A stretch of 64,000 nucleotides of DNA from JBLMXQ01 sp050257855 (GTDB taxonomy: Bacteria > Acidobacteriota > Vicinamibacteria > Vicinamibacterales > CAVVIG01): positions 12,758 through 76,757 of the forward strand of contig JBLMXQ010000011.1 in the NCBI GenBank assembly GCA_050257855.1. The letters are read 5' to 3'. The translations under genes and the position numbers were made by a program. A model generated the notes under the pieces. It ran no database searches, had not been told where the DNA came from, and saw only the letters and a program-made list of their open reading frames with translations. The first letter of the stretch is position 1. Each line of letters begins with the position of its first letter. Positions 8,799 to 23,603 of the stretch are shown here, piece by piece.

Positions 8799-9713
8799 TC
8801 AGGAACTGACCGCCCGGTCGTACGCGGCGGCGGTCTCGTGCGCGTGGTACGAGCTGCGGACCAGCGGGCCGGACTCGACGTGCACGAAGCCCATGTCGAG
8901 CGCGAGCGTCTTCAGCGCGGCGAACTCATCGGGATGGTAGTAGCGGATCATCGGCGCGTGGGCGGGTGAGGGGCGCAGGTACTGGCCGATCGTGAGGATC
9001 TGGCAGCCGACGTCGCGAAGGTCCTTCAGCGTCGCGACCAGCTCGTCGTGCTCCTCGCCGAGGCCGACCATCAGCCCCGACTTGGTGGGGATCCCGGGCG
9101 CGTACCGCCGCGAGCGGTCGAGCAGGTCCAGCGTGCGCCGGTACCGTCCGCCGGATCGCGCCATGCGGTAGAGACGCGGGACGGTTTCGGTGTTGTGGTT
9201 GAGGATGTCGGGCCGCGCGTCCAGCACCGTGCGCAGCGCGTCCTCGCGCCCCTGGAAGTCTGGAATCAGCACCTCGATTCGGCACTCGGGCCGCCGCGCG
9301 CGCGTCTCGCGAATCGACGCCGCGAACACCGACGCGCCGCCGTCTTCGAGGTCGTCGCGGTCCACCGATGTGATCACGACGTACCGGAGCGCCAGCTCCT
9401 CGACCGCCTCGGCCAGGCGCGCGGGCTCTTCGGCGTCGATCGGACCGGGCCGTCCGTGCGCAACGGCGCAGTACGCGCACGCGCGCGTGCAGACATCGCC
9501 GAGGATCATGAACGTCGCCGTCCCGTGATGCCAGCACTCGCCGATGTTCGGGCAGTGCGCTTCCTCGCAGACCGTGTGGAGGCCGAGACCGCGCATCAGG
9601 CCGCGAAGGCGCAGGTAGCGGGGTGAGCCTGGCGCCCGCACCCTGAGCCAGTCGGGCTTCGGCACCCTCGGCTGGTCGGGCTCGACCGGCACGATCGGCA
9701 GGACCCTCGACAT
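8799..9713 (-). CDS. lipA: Lipoyl synthase
   Basis: Radical-SAM enzyme that inserts two sulfur atoms into octanoyl-protein to make lipoyl groups. Both iron-sulfur clusters are visible: the auxiliary cluster CEEAHCPNIGEC (C49, C54, C60) and the radical-SAM cluster CTRACAYC (C75, C79, C82). The C-terminal RSSYHA serine motif is also present. ATG 9713 gives 304 aa; an upstream in-frame ATG at 9746 is possible. Facing the aceEF-lpd operon fits its role in maturing AceF. lipB is not in the window. Confidence 0.95.
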   Translation of the reverse strand: MSRVLPIVPVEPDQPRVPKPDWLRVRAPGSPRYLRLRGLMRGLGLHTVCEEAHCPNIGECWHHGTATFMILGDVCTRACAYCAVAHGRPGPIDAEEPARLAEAVEELALRYVVITSVDRDDLEDGGASVFAASIRETRARRPECRIEVLIPDFQGREDALRTVLDARPDILNHNTETVPRLYRMARSGGRYRRTLDLLDRSRRYAPGIPTKSGLMVGLGEEHDELVATLKDLRDVGCQILTIGQYLRPSPAHAPMIRYYHPDEFAALKTLALDMGFVHVESGPLVRSSYHAHETAAAYDRAVSS

Positions 9714-9795
9714 TGCTTCGATCGTAGCACGGCCACTCAACCTCATGCCGATCGGCTCGCGGCGGCTGAACGTCGCCCGCGCGCTGCGGTCGTGA

Positions 9796-14217
<4,422 letters not shown>

Positions 14218-14284
14218 GAAGCCCTCGCGGGGTCGTTTATGCCCGATGTATCACGATAAGTGAAATAGAACTTCTACATAGGAT

Positions 14285-14328
14285 CCATCTGTTCTAGAGA
14301 TGGAATCATCCATCTGCTCAGCAGATGG
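14285..14328. promoter_or_regulatory. Two tandem 19-bp dyads upstream of gltB (operator-like)
   Basis: CCATCTGTTCTAGAGATGG (14285-14303) and CCATCTGCTCAGCAGATGG (14310-14328) share CCATCTG...AGATGG ends, with centres 25 bp apart. The second is perfect (9-bp arms around one base). They lie 70-110 bp upstream of the gltB start in an AT-rich stretch, and they resemble paired binding sites for a dimeric regulator. The regulator is not identified. A role as RNA hairpins is an alternative. Confidence 0.55.
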
Positions 14329-14382
14329 GACCGATGTGCGAGGCGGGTGAAGTGGAGCTGAACCCGGCAGGGATGGACTCTC

Positions 14383-14422
14383 GGTAGGGGACGGCCTTCA
14401 GGCCGTCCCTTCAGGCCGTCCC
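14383..14422. repeat. Palindromic extragenic repeat, locus 1
   Basis: GGGACGGCC and GGCCGTCCC form a 9-bp stem with a TTCA loop (14388-14409), followed by an extra TTCAGGCCGTCCC half copy. The 29-bp core starting with GGTAGGGG recurs exactly at 52676-52704. The repeat overlaps the last codons of the TetR gene, so it may act as its transcription end or be a REP-like element. Confidence 0.7.
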
Positions 14423-15084
14423 TTCGGTCCGCCTTCCGTCCGCAGCCCCGAGATCAGGTAGTCGGCGAAATGGTCCGCGATCTCCTGCGAGGTCGCGGGA
14501 CCGCCCGGATCGAACCAGCGCGGAATCCAGTTCACGGCGCCGAGGACTGCGAACGCCACCAGCTTTGGGTCGCGGGGGACGAAGACGCCGCTCGTCATCC
14601 CCTCCTCTATCACCTCGCGCATGCCGCGGTCGAATCGATCGCGACGGACAACGACAGTCCGCAGGTGAGCGGGCGTCAGCGCCTCGAGATCGAGAAACAG
14701 CGCCGTGCCGTGCAGCTCGTCGAGGATCGTGTGCACGAACGCGACGATGAGCGCGCGGAGCTTGCCATCGGGAGGCGCCCCGCTCTGCTGCACCCGCTCG
14801 AGCAGTTCGGTCAGCCGGTCGAGTGAATACTGGTGGCAGGCGAAGAGAATCTCCTCCTTGTTCCTGAAGTAATAGTAGAGATTGCCCTTCTTCATGTGCA
14901 GCGCGGCCGCGATCTGCTCGACGCTCGCGCCGTGATAGCCGAGCCGCCGGAAGGCCGCGGCGGCGCTCTTGAGGATCTGCACGCGGGTGGCGGCGGCCTG
15001 GCCGGCCGGCGCGGCGCGCTGCGCCCGGCCGCGTTTCCGGCGCCGCGGCCTTACGGGGACCGGGGTTGACTCCCTTCCTGCCAC
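14398..15084 (-). CDS. TetR/AcrR family regulator, probable repressor of the box operon
   Basis: Dimeric DNA-binding repressor of 228 aa. The N-terminal helix-turn-helix region (about 30-80) ends in MKKGNLYYYFRNKEEIL, the typical TetR recognition-helix segment. The C-terminal part is a variable ligand-binding domain resembling fatty-acyl-CoA-responsive members. The basic Arg/Pro-rich N-terminus follows GTG 15084. It is divergent from boxC across a 43-bp gap containing an inverted repeat, so it very likely controls that operon and itself. A CoA-thioester inducer (such as benzoyl-CoA) is inferred. The last codons lie in a palindromic repeat. Confidence 0.88.
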   Translation of the reverse strand: MAGRESTPVPVRPRRRKRGRAQRAAPAGQAAATRVQILKSAAAAFRRLGYHGASVEQIAAALHMKKGNLYYYFRNKEEILFACHQYSLDRLTELLERVQQSGAPPDGKLRALIVAFVHTILDELHGTALFLDLEALTPAHLRTVVVRRDRFDRGMREVIEEGMTSGVFVPRDPKLVAFAVLGAVNWIPRWFDPGGPATSQEIADHFADYLISGLRTEGGPKGRPEGTA

Positions 15085-15098
15085 GCCCCTAAACTAGT

Positions 15099-15114
15099 TT
15101 GAACGGTTGTTCAA
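15099..15114. promoter_or_regulatory. Probable TetR operator between tetR and boxC
   Basis: TTGAACGGTTGTTCAA is a 16-bp dyad (TTGAAC/GTTCAA, 4-bp spacer) in the divergent gap. A weak -10 (TAAACT, 15090-15095) would put the boxC transcription start inside the dyad, which suits repression. The assignment to the adjacent TetR protein is inferred from position. Confidence 0.6.
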
Positions 15115-15127
15115 TTTCAACTGCACC

Positions 15128-16780
<1,653 letters not shown>

Positions 16781-16793
16781 CGGTGAGGCGCCC

Positions 16794-18212
16794 ATGATCT
16801 CCGCCGAAAAGATTCCGAACAACGTCGACCTCTCGAGCAACAAGCGGCTGCAGCGCGCGCTCGAGCACTGGCAGCCGAAGTACATCCAGTGGTGGCGCGA
16901 CATGGGGCCGCAGGGCTTCCAGGACTACCACCAGGTGTACGTGCGCACGGCCGTGAGCGTGGACCCGGAAGGCTGGGCGCACTTCGAGTACGTCAAGCTG
17001 CCGGAATACCGCTGGGGGATCTTCCTGGCCGATCCGGTGCACGATCGCCGCATCGGGTTCGGCGACTTCTTCGGCCAGCCGGTCTGGCAGGAAGTGCCGG
17101 GCGAATTCCGCAACCAGCTGCGGCGGCTCATCGTCACGCAGGGCGACACGGAGCCGGCGAGCGTCGAGCAGCAGCGCTGGCTGGGCCAGCGCTGCCCGAG
17201 CCTGTACGACCTGCGGAACCTGTTCCAGGTGAACGTCGAGGAAGGCCGGCACCTGTGGGCGATGGTCTACCTGCTGCACTCGTACTTCGGGCGCGACGGC
17301 CGCGACGAGGCGGAGGAACTGCTCGCGCGTCAGAGCGGCAACCGCGACAAGCCGCGCATCCTCGAGGCCTTCAACGAGCCGATCGACAACTGGCTCGACT
17401 TCTTCATGTTCACGATGTTCACCGACCGCGACGGCAAATCACAGCTGATGTCGCTGTCGGAGAGCTCGCTCGATCCGCTGTCGCGGACGACGCGGTTCAT
17501 GCTGACCGAGGAGGCGCATCACATGTTCGTCGGCGAGACCGGCATCGCGCGCATCCTCGAGCGCACGTGCCAGCTGATGTCACAGGCCGGCTTCTCGGAA
17601 GACGTCCGCAGGCTCGGCGGGATCGACATCCCGACCATCCAGAAGCACCTGAACCAGTGGTTCAGCCTGAGCCTCGACCTGCACGGGAGCGAAGTGTCGA
17701 GCAACGCGGCGGCGTACTTCGCCAACGGCCTGAAGGGCCGGGCGAAGGAGGACACGTGGGAGGACCACCTCGTCAAGGAGGCCACCTACCGCCTCGAGCT
17801 GCTCGAGGACGGCCGCACGACGACGAAGGACGTGCTGATGCGCAACGCCATGAACGAGGTGCTGCGCGACTGGTACGTCGGCGACTGCTCGGCCGGCGTC
17901 GAGCGGTGGAACCGGATTCTCGAGCGCTACGGCCGCTCCGAGCGGCTGCGCCTGCCGGACCGGAAGTTCAACCGCGGCATCGGCATGTTCGCCGGCTTCC
18001 ACTTCGATCCCGACGGCCGGCCGCTGTCCGACGAGGAATGGGAGCGCCGCAAGCACGAGTGGCTGCCGTCCGAGCAGGACTCGGAGTATCTGCTCAGCAT
18101 CATGGCCGAGCCGGTCTACGAGCCCGGCAGGTTCGCGAACTACATCGCCCCGCCGCGCCGCGGCATCAACCAGAAGCCGATCGACTTCGAGTACGTCAGG
18201 ACCGAGAGGTGA
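16794..18212 (+). CDS. boxB: Benzoyl-CoA 2,3-epoxidase, catalytic subunit B
   Basis: Di-iron oxygenase that epoxidises benzoyl-CoA with O2 and electrons from the reductase BoxA. The N-terminus EKIPNNVDLSSNKRLQRALE is typical of BoxB. Iron-ligand motifs VEEGRHLW and TEEAHHMF give the paired E/EXXH pattern of a bacterial multicomponent-type di-iron site. The 472-aa length matches the family. It lies directly after boxC, as in proteobacterial box operons. boxA and benzoate-CoA ligase are not in this window, so they must be elsewhere or be replaced. Confidence 0.93.
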   Translation: MISAEKIPNNVDLSSNKRLQRALEHWQPKYIQWWRDMGPQGFQDYHQVYVRTAVSVDPEGWAHFEYVKLPEYRWGIFLADPVHDRRIGFGDFFGQPVWQEVPGEFRNQLRRLIVTQGDTEPASVEQQRWLGQRCPSLYDLRNLFQVNVEEGRHLWAMVYLLHSYFGRDGRDEAEELLARQSGNRDKPRILEAFNEPIDNWLDFFMFTMFTDRDGKSQLMSLSESSLDPLSRTTRFMLTEEAHHMFVGETGIARILERTCQLMSQAGFSEDVRRLGGIDIPTIQKHLNQWFSLSLDLHGSEVSSNAAAYFANGLKGRAKEDTWEDHLVKEATYRLELLEDGRTTTKDVLMRNAMNEVLRDWYVGDCSAGVERWNRILERYGRSERLRLPDRKFNRGIGMFAGFHFDPDGRPLSDEEWERRKHEWLPSEQDSEYLLSIMAEPVYEPGRFANYIAPPRRGINQKPIDFEYVRTER

Positions 18213-18238
18213 AGGGGTGAAGGGTGATGGGGTGATGC
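18207..18238. repeat. Low-complexity GGGGTGAT-type tandem repeat after boxB
   Basis: Just past the boxB stop, GGGGTGA/GGGTGATG/GGGGTGATG units repeat imperfectly. Similar GGGGTGAT units (minus strand) recur in the porA-porB junction at 56308-56330. Possible slippage-generated spacer; no function is visible. Confidence 0.5.
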
Positions 18239-18278
18239 CATTACCAGTATTCCTCATTCGACATTACCCTAGTGCGCG

Positions 18279-18977
18279 ATGCAGACGCTCTCCTATACCT
18301 GGCTCGGCCACTCGACGTTCCTGTTCAACACGCCCGGCGGCAAGCGGATTCTGACCGATCCCTGGATCGCCACGAATCCGTCCACGCCGGACTCGGCGAA
18401 GAAGATCGGAGCGATCGATCTGATCCTGGTGACGCACGGGCACGCGGATCACACCGGCGACCTGGTGTCGGTGGCCCGCAACACCGGCGCCCACGTCGTC
18501 AGCACGTACGAGATCGCGCTGTGGCTCGAGAGCAAGGGGCTGCAGAACACCTCGCCGATGGGGCACGGCGGCACTCAGGAGATCGGCGGCGTCTCGATCG
18601 CCATGGTCGATGCCGTCCACACGAGCTCGGTCGTCGAGGAGGGACGCCTGATCTATCTGGGCAGCCCGGCCGGCTTCGTGATTCGCTTCGAGGACGGCCT
18701 GACCGTGTACTTCGCCGGCGACACGGCGCTGTTCGGCGACATGCGGCTCATCGGCGAGATGCACCGGCCCGCCATCGCGTTCCTGCCGATCGGAGACCGG
18801 TTCACCATGGGGCCGGAGGCGGCCGCGCGGGCGGTCGAGATGCTCGGCGTGCGGCAGGTCGTCCCGATGCACTACGGCACGTTCCCGTTCCTGACCGGTA
18901 CCCCGGCGAGGCTACGCGAGCTCGTGCGGCGCGGCGTCGAGGTGGTGGAGCTGAAACCGGGCGAGACTGCAGGCTAG
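18279..18977 (+). CDS. MBL-fold metal-dependent hydrolase (UPF0173 type)
   Basis: Metallo-beta-lactamase-fold hydrolase of 232 aa, probably cytoplasmic, binding two metals. THGHADHTGD is the HxHxDH motif, and further ligand positions are seen around FAGDTALFGD and the C-terminal PMHYGTFP. The SYTWLGHSTFLF N-terminus and length fit the UPF0173 group, whose substrate is generally unknown. It lies within the box cluster, 66 bp after boxB. A thioesterase- or lactonase-like role in aromatic catabolism is only a guess from context. Confidence 0.88.
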   Translation: MQTLSYTWLGHSTFLFNTPGGKRILTDPWIATNPSTPDSAKKIGAIDLILVTHGHADHTGDLVSVARNTGAHVVSTYEIALWLESKGLQNTSPMGHGGTQEIGGVSIAMVDAVHTSSVVEEGRLIYLGSPAGFVIRFEDGLTVYFAGDTALFGDMRLIGEMHRPAIAFLPIGDRFTMGPEAAARAVEMLGVRQVVPMHYGTFPFLTGTPARLRELVRRGVEVVELKPGETAG

Positions 18978-19065
18978 CGTCGATGATTCGCCGCCGGTGA
19001 CGGGGGACATCGAGGACGCCAGGGCACGTTTCCCTGTGTGTCCGTCGTGATGAGTGACGTTCTGT

Positions 19066-19869
19066 ATGGCGCATACGAAGATCCGGTACGCGGTCGCCGA
19101 CGGCGTCGCGACGATCGAGCTCGTCGAACCGCCCGCCAACACGTATTCGTACGAGATGATGCGTGAGATCGACCAGGCTGTACTCGACGCGCGCATGGAC
19201 GACGCGGTCCACGTGCTGGTGCTACGCGGGGCGGGCGACAAATTCTTCTGCGCCGGCGCGAACATCGGCATGCTGCGCGAGGCGACGCCGAGCTTCAAGT
19301 ACTACTTCTGCCTGCACGCGAACGAGACGCTCAACCGGCTCGAGCACACGCCGAAGCTGGTCATCGCCGCGCTGAACGGACACACCGTCGGCGGAGGGCT
19401 GGAGGTGGCGATGGCCGCCGACATCCGGGTGGCGAAGAAGGACGGCGGCAGGATCGGATTGCCCGAAGTGGCCCTCGGGGTGCTGCCGGGGACCGGCGGC
19501 ACACAGCGGCTGGCGCGGCTCGTCGGCAAGGCCAGGGCGATCGAGCTGATGGTCTCCGGGCGTCTGATGTCGTTCGACGAGGCGCGCGCGATCGGGCTGG
19601 TCAACGACGTGTGGGACGACGACGCGCTGGCCGGGCGCGCCTTCGCGGATGCGGTGCAGGCGTATGCCGTGCAGTTCACGCCGCCGCACAAAGCGAGCAA
19701 GGCCGTCGGCCGGATCAAGCGCGCCGTGCAGTCGGGCGTGGAGATGAGCTTCGCCGACGGCCTCGCCGTCGAGCGCGAGCTGCAGCAGCTCCTGTTCGAG
19801 AGCCAGGATGCGAAGGAAGGCATCGCGGCCAGCCTCGAGAAACGGAAGCCGGAGTTCCGCGGCAGATGA
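19066..19869 (+). CDS. Enoyl-CoA hydratase/isomerase family protein
   Basis: Crotonase-fold enzyme of 267 aa acting on a CoA thioester. The oxyanion-hole segments FFCAGANIGML and NGHTVGGGLEVAMAAD are clear, and the catalytic region GLPEVALGVLPGTGG follows. It probably handles the dehydroadipyl-CoA intermediates after ring cleavage, or a beta-oxidation step. ATG 19066 is preferred to GTG 19054. The stop overlaps the next gene's start (ATGA), implying translational coupling to the aldehyde dehydrogenase. Confidence 0.9.
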   Translation: MAHTKIRYAVADGVATIELVEPPANTYSYEMMREIDQAVLDARMDDAVHVLVLRGAGDKFFCAGANIGMLREATPSFKYYFCLHANETLNRLEHTPKLVIAALNGHTVGGGLEVAMAADIRVAKKDGGRIGLPEVALGVLPGTGGTQRLARLVGKARAIELMVSGRLMSFDEARAIGLVNDVWDDDALAGRAFADAVQAYAVQFTPPHKASKAVGRIKRAVQSGVEMSFADGLAVERELQQLLFESQDAKEGIAASLEKRKPEFRGR

Positions 19870-21314
19870 CCATGCAAAAGCAGCTCTTCATCAACGGCGA
19901 GTGGCGCGACGCCGCGGCCGGGAAGACGATCGACGTCGTCAATCCGGCGACCGAGGAAGTCATCGCGACCGTGCCTTCGGCCGAACAGGCGGACGTGGAC
20001 GCGGCGGTCGCCGCCGCGCGCGCGGCATTCGACGGCGCCTGGGGCAGGCTCCCGGCCCGCGAGCGCGGCCGGCTCCTGTGGAGGCTCGGCGATCGCCTGA
20101 TGGAGCGCGCGGACGAAATCGCGCGGCTCGAGACGCTGCACAACGGCAAGCCGATTTTCGAGTCGAGGCAGATCGAGATTCCGGCGGCGGCCGAGTGCTT
20201 CCAGTACTACGCCGGCTGGGCCGACAAGATTCATGGCGACACGATTCCCGCGAAGGGCAACGCGTTCACCTACACGCTGCGCGAACCGCTCGGCGTCGTG
20301 GCCGCCATCGTGCCGTGGAACTTCCCGCTGCTGCTGACCGCCTGGAAGGTCGCGCCCGCGCTCGCCTGCGGCAACACGGTCGTGATCAAGCCCGCGAGCC
20401 AGACGCCGCTGACCGCGCTCGCCCTCGCCGAAGCCGCGCAGGAGGTCGGGATTCCGGCCGGCGCGATCAACGTGATCACGGGGCCGGGCGCGAAGGTCGG
20501 GCGGATGATCGTCGAGCACGCGGGAATCGACAAGATCGCGTTCACCGGCGACACGTCGACCGGCCGGCAGATCATGCGCGGCGCCGCCGACACGCTGAAG
20601 AAGATCACGCTCGAGCTCGGCGGCAAATCGCCGAACATCATCCTGCCCGACGCGGATCTCGACGCCGCGGTCCGCGGCGCGACGACCGGGATCTTCTACG
20701 GCAAGGGCGAAGTCTGCGCCGCCGGATCCCGGCTGCTCGTCGATCGATCGATCCGCGACGAGTTCGTCGACAAGGTGGCTGCGCGCGCGAAGAAGATGGC
20801 CCCGGGAGACCCGCTCGATCCGAAGACGCGGCTCGGCGCCATTTCCTCGAAAGGCCAGCTCGAGAACGACCTTCGCTACATCGAGCTCGCGAAGAAGGAA
20901 GGCGCGACGCTCGTCGCCGGCGGCTCGCGCGCCGACATCGGCACCGGCAGGGGCTATTTCCTCCAGCCGACCGTCTTCGCCAACGTGACGCCCGAGATGA
21001 CGATCGCGCGCGAGGAGATCTTCGGACCGGTGCTGGCGGCGATCGAGTTCGCCGATCTCGACGAAGCGATCGCGCGCGCCAACGACAGCACCTACGGCCT
21101 GGCCGCCGCCGTCTGGACCCGCGACGTCAAGAAGGCGCACTACGTGGCGCGCCGGCTGCAGGCCGGGACCGTCTGGGTCAACACGTACAATCTCTACGAC
21201 ACGGCGCTGCCTTTCGGCGGCTACAAGCAGAGCGGCTTCGGCCGCGAGATGGGCGCCGCGGCCCTCGAGTACTACACGCAGGTGAAGAGCGTGTGGGTGG
21301 ATCTGAATTTCTGA
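19866..21314 (+). CDS. NAD(P)-dependent aldehyde dehydrogenase
   Basis: ALDH-superfamily enzyme of 482 aa. The NAD-binding segment VVAAIVPWNFPLLLTAWKVA, the catalytic-Glu motif ELGGKSPNI and the nucleophilic Cys in GKGEVCAAGSRLLVD are all present, and the protein ends in the usual LPFGGYKQSGFGRE. In this cluster it is the best candidate for oxidising 3,4-dehydroadipyl-CoA semialdehyde, the BoxD step. By sequence style it resembles betaine/phenylacetaldehyde-type ALDHs rather than a typical BoxD, so the substrate is inferred. It starts at ATG 19866 or 19872, overlapping the hydratase stop. Confidence 0.92.
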   Translation: MTMQKQLFINGEWRDAAAGKTIDVVNPATEEVIATVPSAEQADVDAAVAAARAAFDGAWGRLPARERGRLLWRLGDRLMERADEIARLETLHNGKPIFESRQIEIPAAAECFQYYAGWADKIHGDTIPAKGNAFTYTLREPLGVVAAIVPWNFPLLLTAWKVAPALACGNTVVIKPASQTPLTALALAEAAQEVGIPAGAINVITGPGAKVGRMIVEHAGIDKIAFTGDTSTGRQIMRGAADTLKKITLELGGKSPNIILPDADLDAAVRGATTGIFYGKGEVCAAGSRLLVDRSIRDEFVDKVAARAKKMAPGDPLDPKTRLGAISSKGQLENDLRYIELAKKEGATLVAGGSRADIGTGRGYFLQPTVFANVTPEMTIAREEIFGPVLAAIEFADLDEAIARANDSTYGLAAAVWTRDVKKAHYVARRLQAGTVWVNTYNLYDTALPFGGYKQSGFGREMGAAALEYYTQVKSVWVDLNF

Positions 21315-21379
21315 GGGCTGGGGGCTGCGGACTCCGGGGCTCGCCGGAGTCTCGAACGCCATTCACGACTTCTAATAGA

Positions 21380-21470
21380 ATTCGATCAGCTGACAGCTGA
21401 CAGCCATGCTGAGAGCCGATGGCTGACAGCCGGCAGCGAGCCGAGAGCCGAGAGCCGACAGCCGAGAGCT
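21380..21470. repeat. Degenerate GCCGAGA/GCTGACA short tandem repeats
   Basis: The gap between the ALDH and the 3-hydroxyacyl-CoA dehydrogenase is filled with imperfect 7-8-bp units such as CAGCTGACAGC and AGCCGAGAGCCGAGAGCC. It is not coding-like. A related short-unit array lies before nuoB (35935-35962), so this is a recurring kind of spacer in this genome. Confidence 0.6.
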
Positions 21471-21478
21471 ATTCAACG

Positions 21479-22330
21479 ATGAGCCACGTCACAGTCCTGG
21501 GCGCGGGGACGATGGGCCATGGAATCGCCCATGCGTCGGTGATGGCCGGGTACGAAACGGTGATGTACGACGTCGCCGCGGCGGCCCTCGAATCGGGGCG
21601 CGCGGCAATCCGGTCCATCATCCGGAAAGGCGTCGAGCTCGGCAAGGTGACCGCCGACGAGGCTGCGGCCGCAGAAAATCGCCTCTCGACCACGAACGAC
21701 CTGGCCGGAGCCGTCTCGCGCGCGGATTTCGTCGTCGAGGCCGCGCCCGAGAAGATCGCGCTGAAGCTCGAGCTGCTGGCGAGCGTCGAGCGACACGCCC
21801 CGGCGGGCGCGGTCGTCGCCTCGAACACGTCGTCGCTGAGCGTCACCGAAATGGGCGCGGCGCTGTCGAACCCGTCCCGGCTGGCCGGCATGCACTTCTT
21901 CAACCCCGTCCACAAGATGAAGCTCGTCGAGATCGTGCGCGCGCTCGAGAGCTCGGACGCCACGATCCGGTCGATCGAGGAGGTCGCGAAGGCCATGGGG
22001 AAGGAGACGGTGGTCGTGCGCGACTCGGCCGGCTTCATCACGAGCCGCGTCAACGCGATGATCGGCAACGAGGCGTTCTTCATGCTGCAGGAAGGCGTCG
22101 CGTCCGCGCGTGACATCGACAAGGCGCTGAAGCTCGGCCTCAACCATCCGATGGGCCCGTTCGAGCTGGTCGATCTCGTCGGCCTCGACACGCGGCTGAG
22201 CGTCCTCGAGTTCCTGCACAAGAGCCTGGGCGAGAAGTACCGCCCGTGCCCGCTGCTCGTGCAGCACGTGAAGGCGGGACGCCTCGGGAAGAAAGTGGGG
22301 AAGGGCGTCTACGAATACCCGCGGCCCTGA
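21479..22330 (+). CDS. 3-hydroxyacyl-CoA (3-hydroxybutyryl-CoA) dehydrogenase
   Basis: NAD-dependent enzyme oxidising 3-hydroxyacyl-CoA to 3-oxoacyl-CoA. The N-terminal Rossmann motif is VLGAGTMGHGIAH, the catalytic region is NTSSLSVTEMG...FFNPVHKMKLVE, and the C-terminal helical domain contains NHPMGPFELVDLVGLD. The 283-aa length fits the HbdA/PaaH single-domain family. ATG 21479 is chosen because homology begins there; the upstream open frame is repeat sequence. It ends the box/beta-oxidation cluster and converges on the NRAMP gene 11 bp away. Confidence 0.93.
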   Translation: MSHVTVLGAGTMGHGIAHASVMAGYETVMYDVAAAALESGRAAIRSIIRKGVELGKVTADEAAAAENRLSTTNDLAGAVSRADFVVEAAPEKIALKLELLASVERHAPAGAVVASNTSSLSVTEMGAALSNPSRLAGMHFFNPVHKMKLVEIVRALESSDATIRSIEEVAKAMGKETVVVRDSAGFITSRVNAMIGNEAFFMLQEGVASARDIDKALKLGLNHPMGPFELVDLVGLDTRLSVLEFLHKSLGEKYRPCPLLVQHVKAGRLGKKVGKGVYEYPRP

Positions 22331-22341
22331 AGGGACCGCGT

Positions 22342-23592
22342 TCACCGCTGCGTCAGCAGCGCCGCCAGCGTCAGCAGGACGACGGTCACCACCGTGATCC
22401 ACGCGACGATGTTGTACCAGCGCGGGTTCACGAAATCGCCCATCAGCTCCCGGTCGTTCGTCAGCAGCAGCATCGGCACGAGCACGAGCGGCAGCACGAT
22501 TCCGTTGATGACCTGCGACTGGACCAGGATGTAGACCAGCGGCAGCCGCGGCAACAGCAGCACCCCGGCGCCAAGGACGATGAGCAGCGTGTAGAGCCAG
22601 TAGAAGACCGGCGCCTCCTGGAACTCCTTGTCCAGCCCCGACTCGAATCCCAGTCCCTCGCACACGGCGTAGGCGGTCGAGATCGGCAGGATCGACGCCG
22701 CGAAGAGCGACGCGTTGAAGAGCCCGGCGGCGAAGAGGAGATACGCGTACTCGCCCGCCAGCGGGCGCAGCGCCTGCGCCGCATCGGCGGCGTCCCTCAC
22801 CTCGTGGTGTCCGGCCGCGAAGAGCGTCGCCGCGCACGCGACGATGATGAACCACGCGACGATATCGGTGAACAGGCATCCGAGAACGACGTCCCACCGC
22901 GACGCCCGGTACTGCCGCGGCGTAATGCCCTTCTCCACGACCGACGCCTGCAGGTAGAACTGCATCCACGGCGCGATCGTCGTGCCCACCAGCGCGATCA
23001 CCATCGAGAGATAGCCGTAATTGCGGATGCCCACGTCCTTCGGCCGGCTGACCGTCGCGATCGCGGCGGCCTTCCAGTCCGGATGCGCGAGCAGGCCGGC
23101 GATGATGTAGCAGACGTAGAAGCCGGACGCCGCGAGGAAGATCTTCTCGATGCTCTGGTACGTCCCCTTGACGACCATCACCCACACGACGGCCGCCGCC
23201 GCCGGCACGACAAGGTATTTCGACACGCCGAACAGCTCGAGGCTGCTCTCGACGCCCGCGAACTCGGCGACGACGTTGCCGAAGTTGCAGACGACGAGCG
23301 CGATCATCAGGAAGAACGTGACGCGGAAGCCGAACTCCTCGCGGATGAGATCGCTCAGCCCCTTGCCGGTGGCCGCGCCCATCCGCGACGCCATCTCCTG
23401 CACGACCACCAGGGCGATGGTGATGGGGATCATCGTCCACAGCAGCGAGTAGCCGAATTGCGCGCCGGCGACCGAATAGGTGTAGATGCCGCCGGCGTCG
23501 TTGTCGACGTTGGCCGTGATGAAGCCCGGACCGACGACGGCCAGGAACAGCAGCGCGCGCGTCTTCCAGCCGGACTTGCGGAGCGAGGTCAT
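22342..23592 (-). CDS. NRAMP-fold divalent metal transporter with non-canonical metal-site motifs
   Basis: Inner-membrane transporter of 416 aa with about 11 hydrophobic segments and the NRAMP start GPGFITANVD. The TM1 DPGN motif is replaced: residues 30-35 read DNDAGG. The TM6 MPH motif is replaced by APW in GTTIAPWMQFYLQAS. These are the residues that coordinate Mn2+/Fe2+ in classical NRAMP proteins; the Mg2+-transporting NRMT branch is also altered there. It follows the MgtE-N/CBS gene by 11 bp on the same strand. Mg2+ is the favoured substrate by inference; Mn2+ or another ion is possible. Confidence 0.85.
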   Translation of the reverse strand: MTSLRKSGWKTRALLFLAVVGPGFITANVDNDAGGIYTYSVAGAQFGYSLLWTMIPITIALVVVQEMASRMGAATGKGLSDLIREEFGFRVTFFLMIALVVCNFGNVVAEFAGVESSLELFGVSKYLVVPAAAAVVWVMVVKGTYQSIEKIFLAASGFYVCYIIAGLLAHPDWKAAAIATVSRPKDVGIRNYGYLSMVIALVGTTIAPWMQFYLQASVVEKGITPRQYRASRWDVVLGCLFTDIVAWFIIVACAATLFAAGHHEVRDAADAAQALRPLAGEYAYLLFAAGLFNASLFAASILPISTAYAVCEGLGFESGLDKEFQEAPVFYWLYTLLIVLGAGVLLLPRLPLVYILVQSQVINGIVLPLVLVPMLLLTNDRELMGDFVNPRWYNIVAWITVVTVVLLTLAALLTQR

Positions 23593-23603
23593 CACCGGCC
23601 GGG

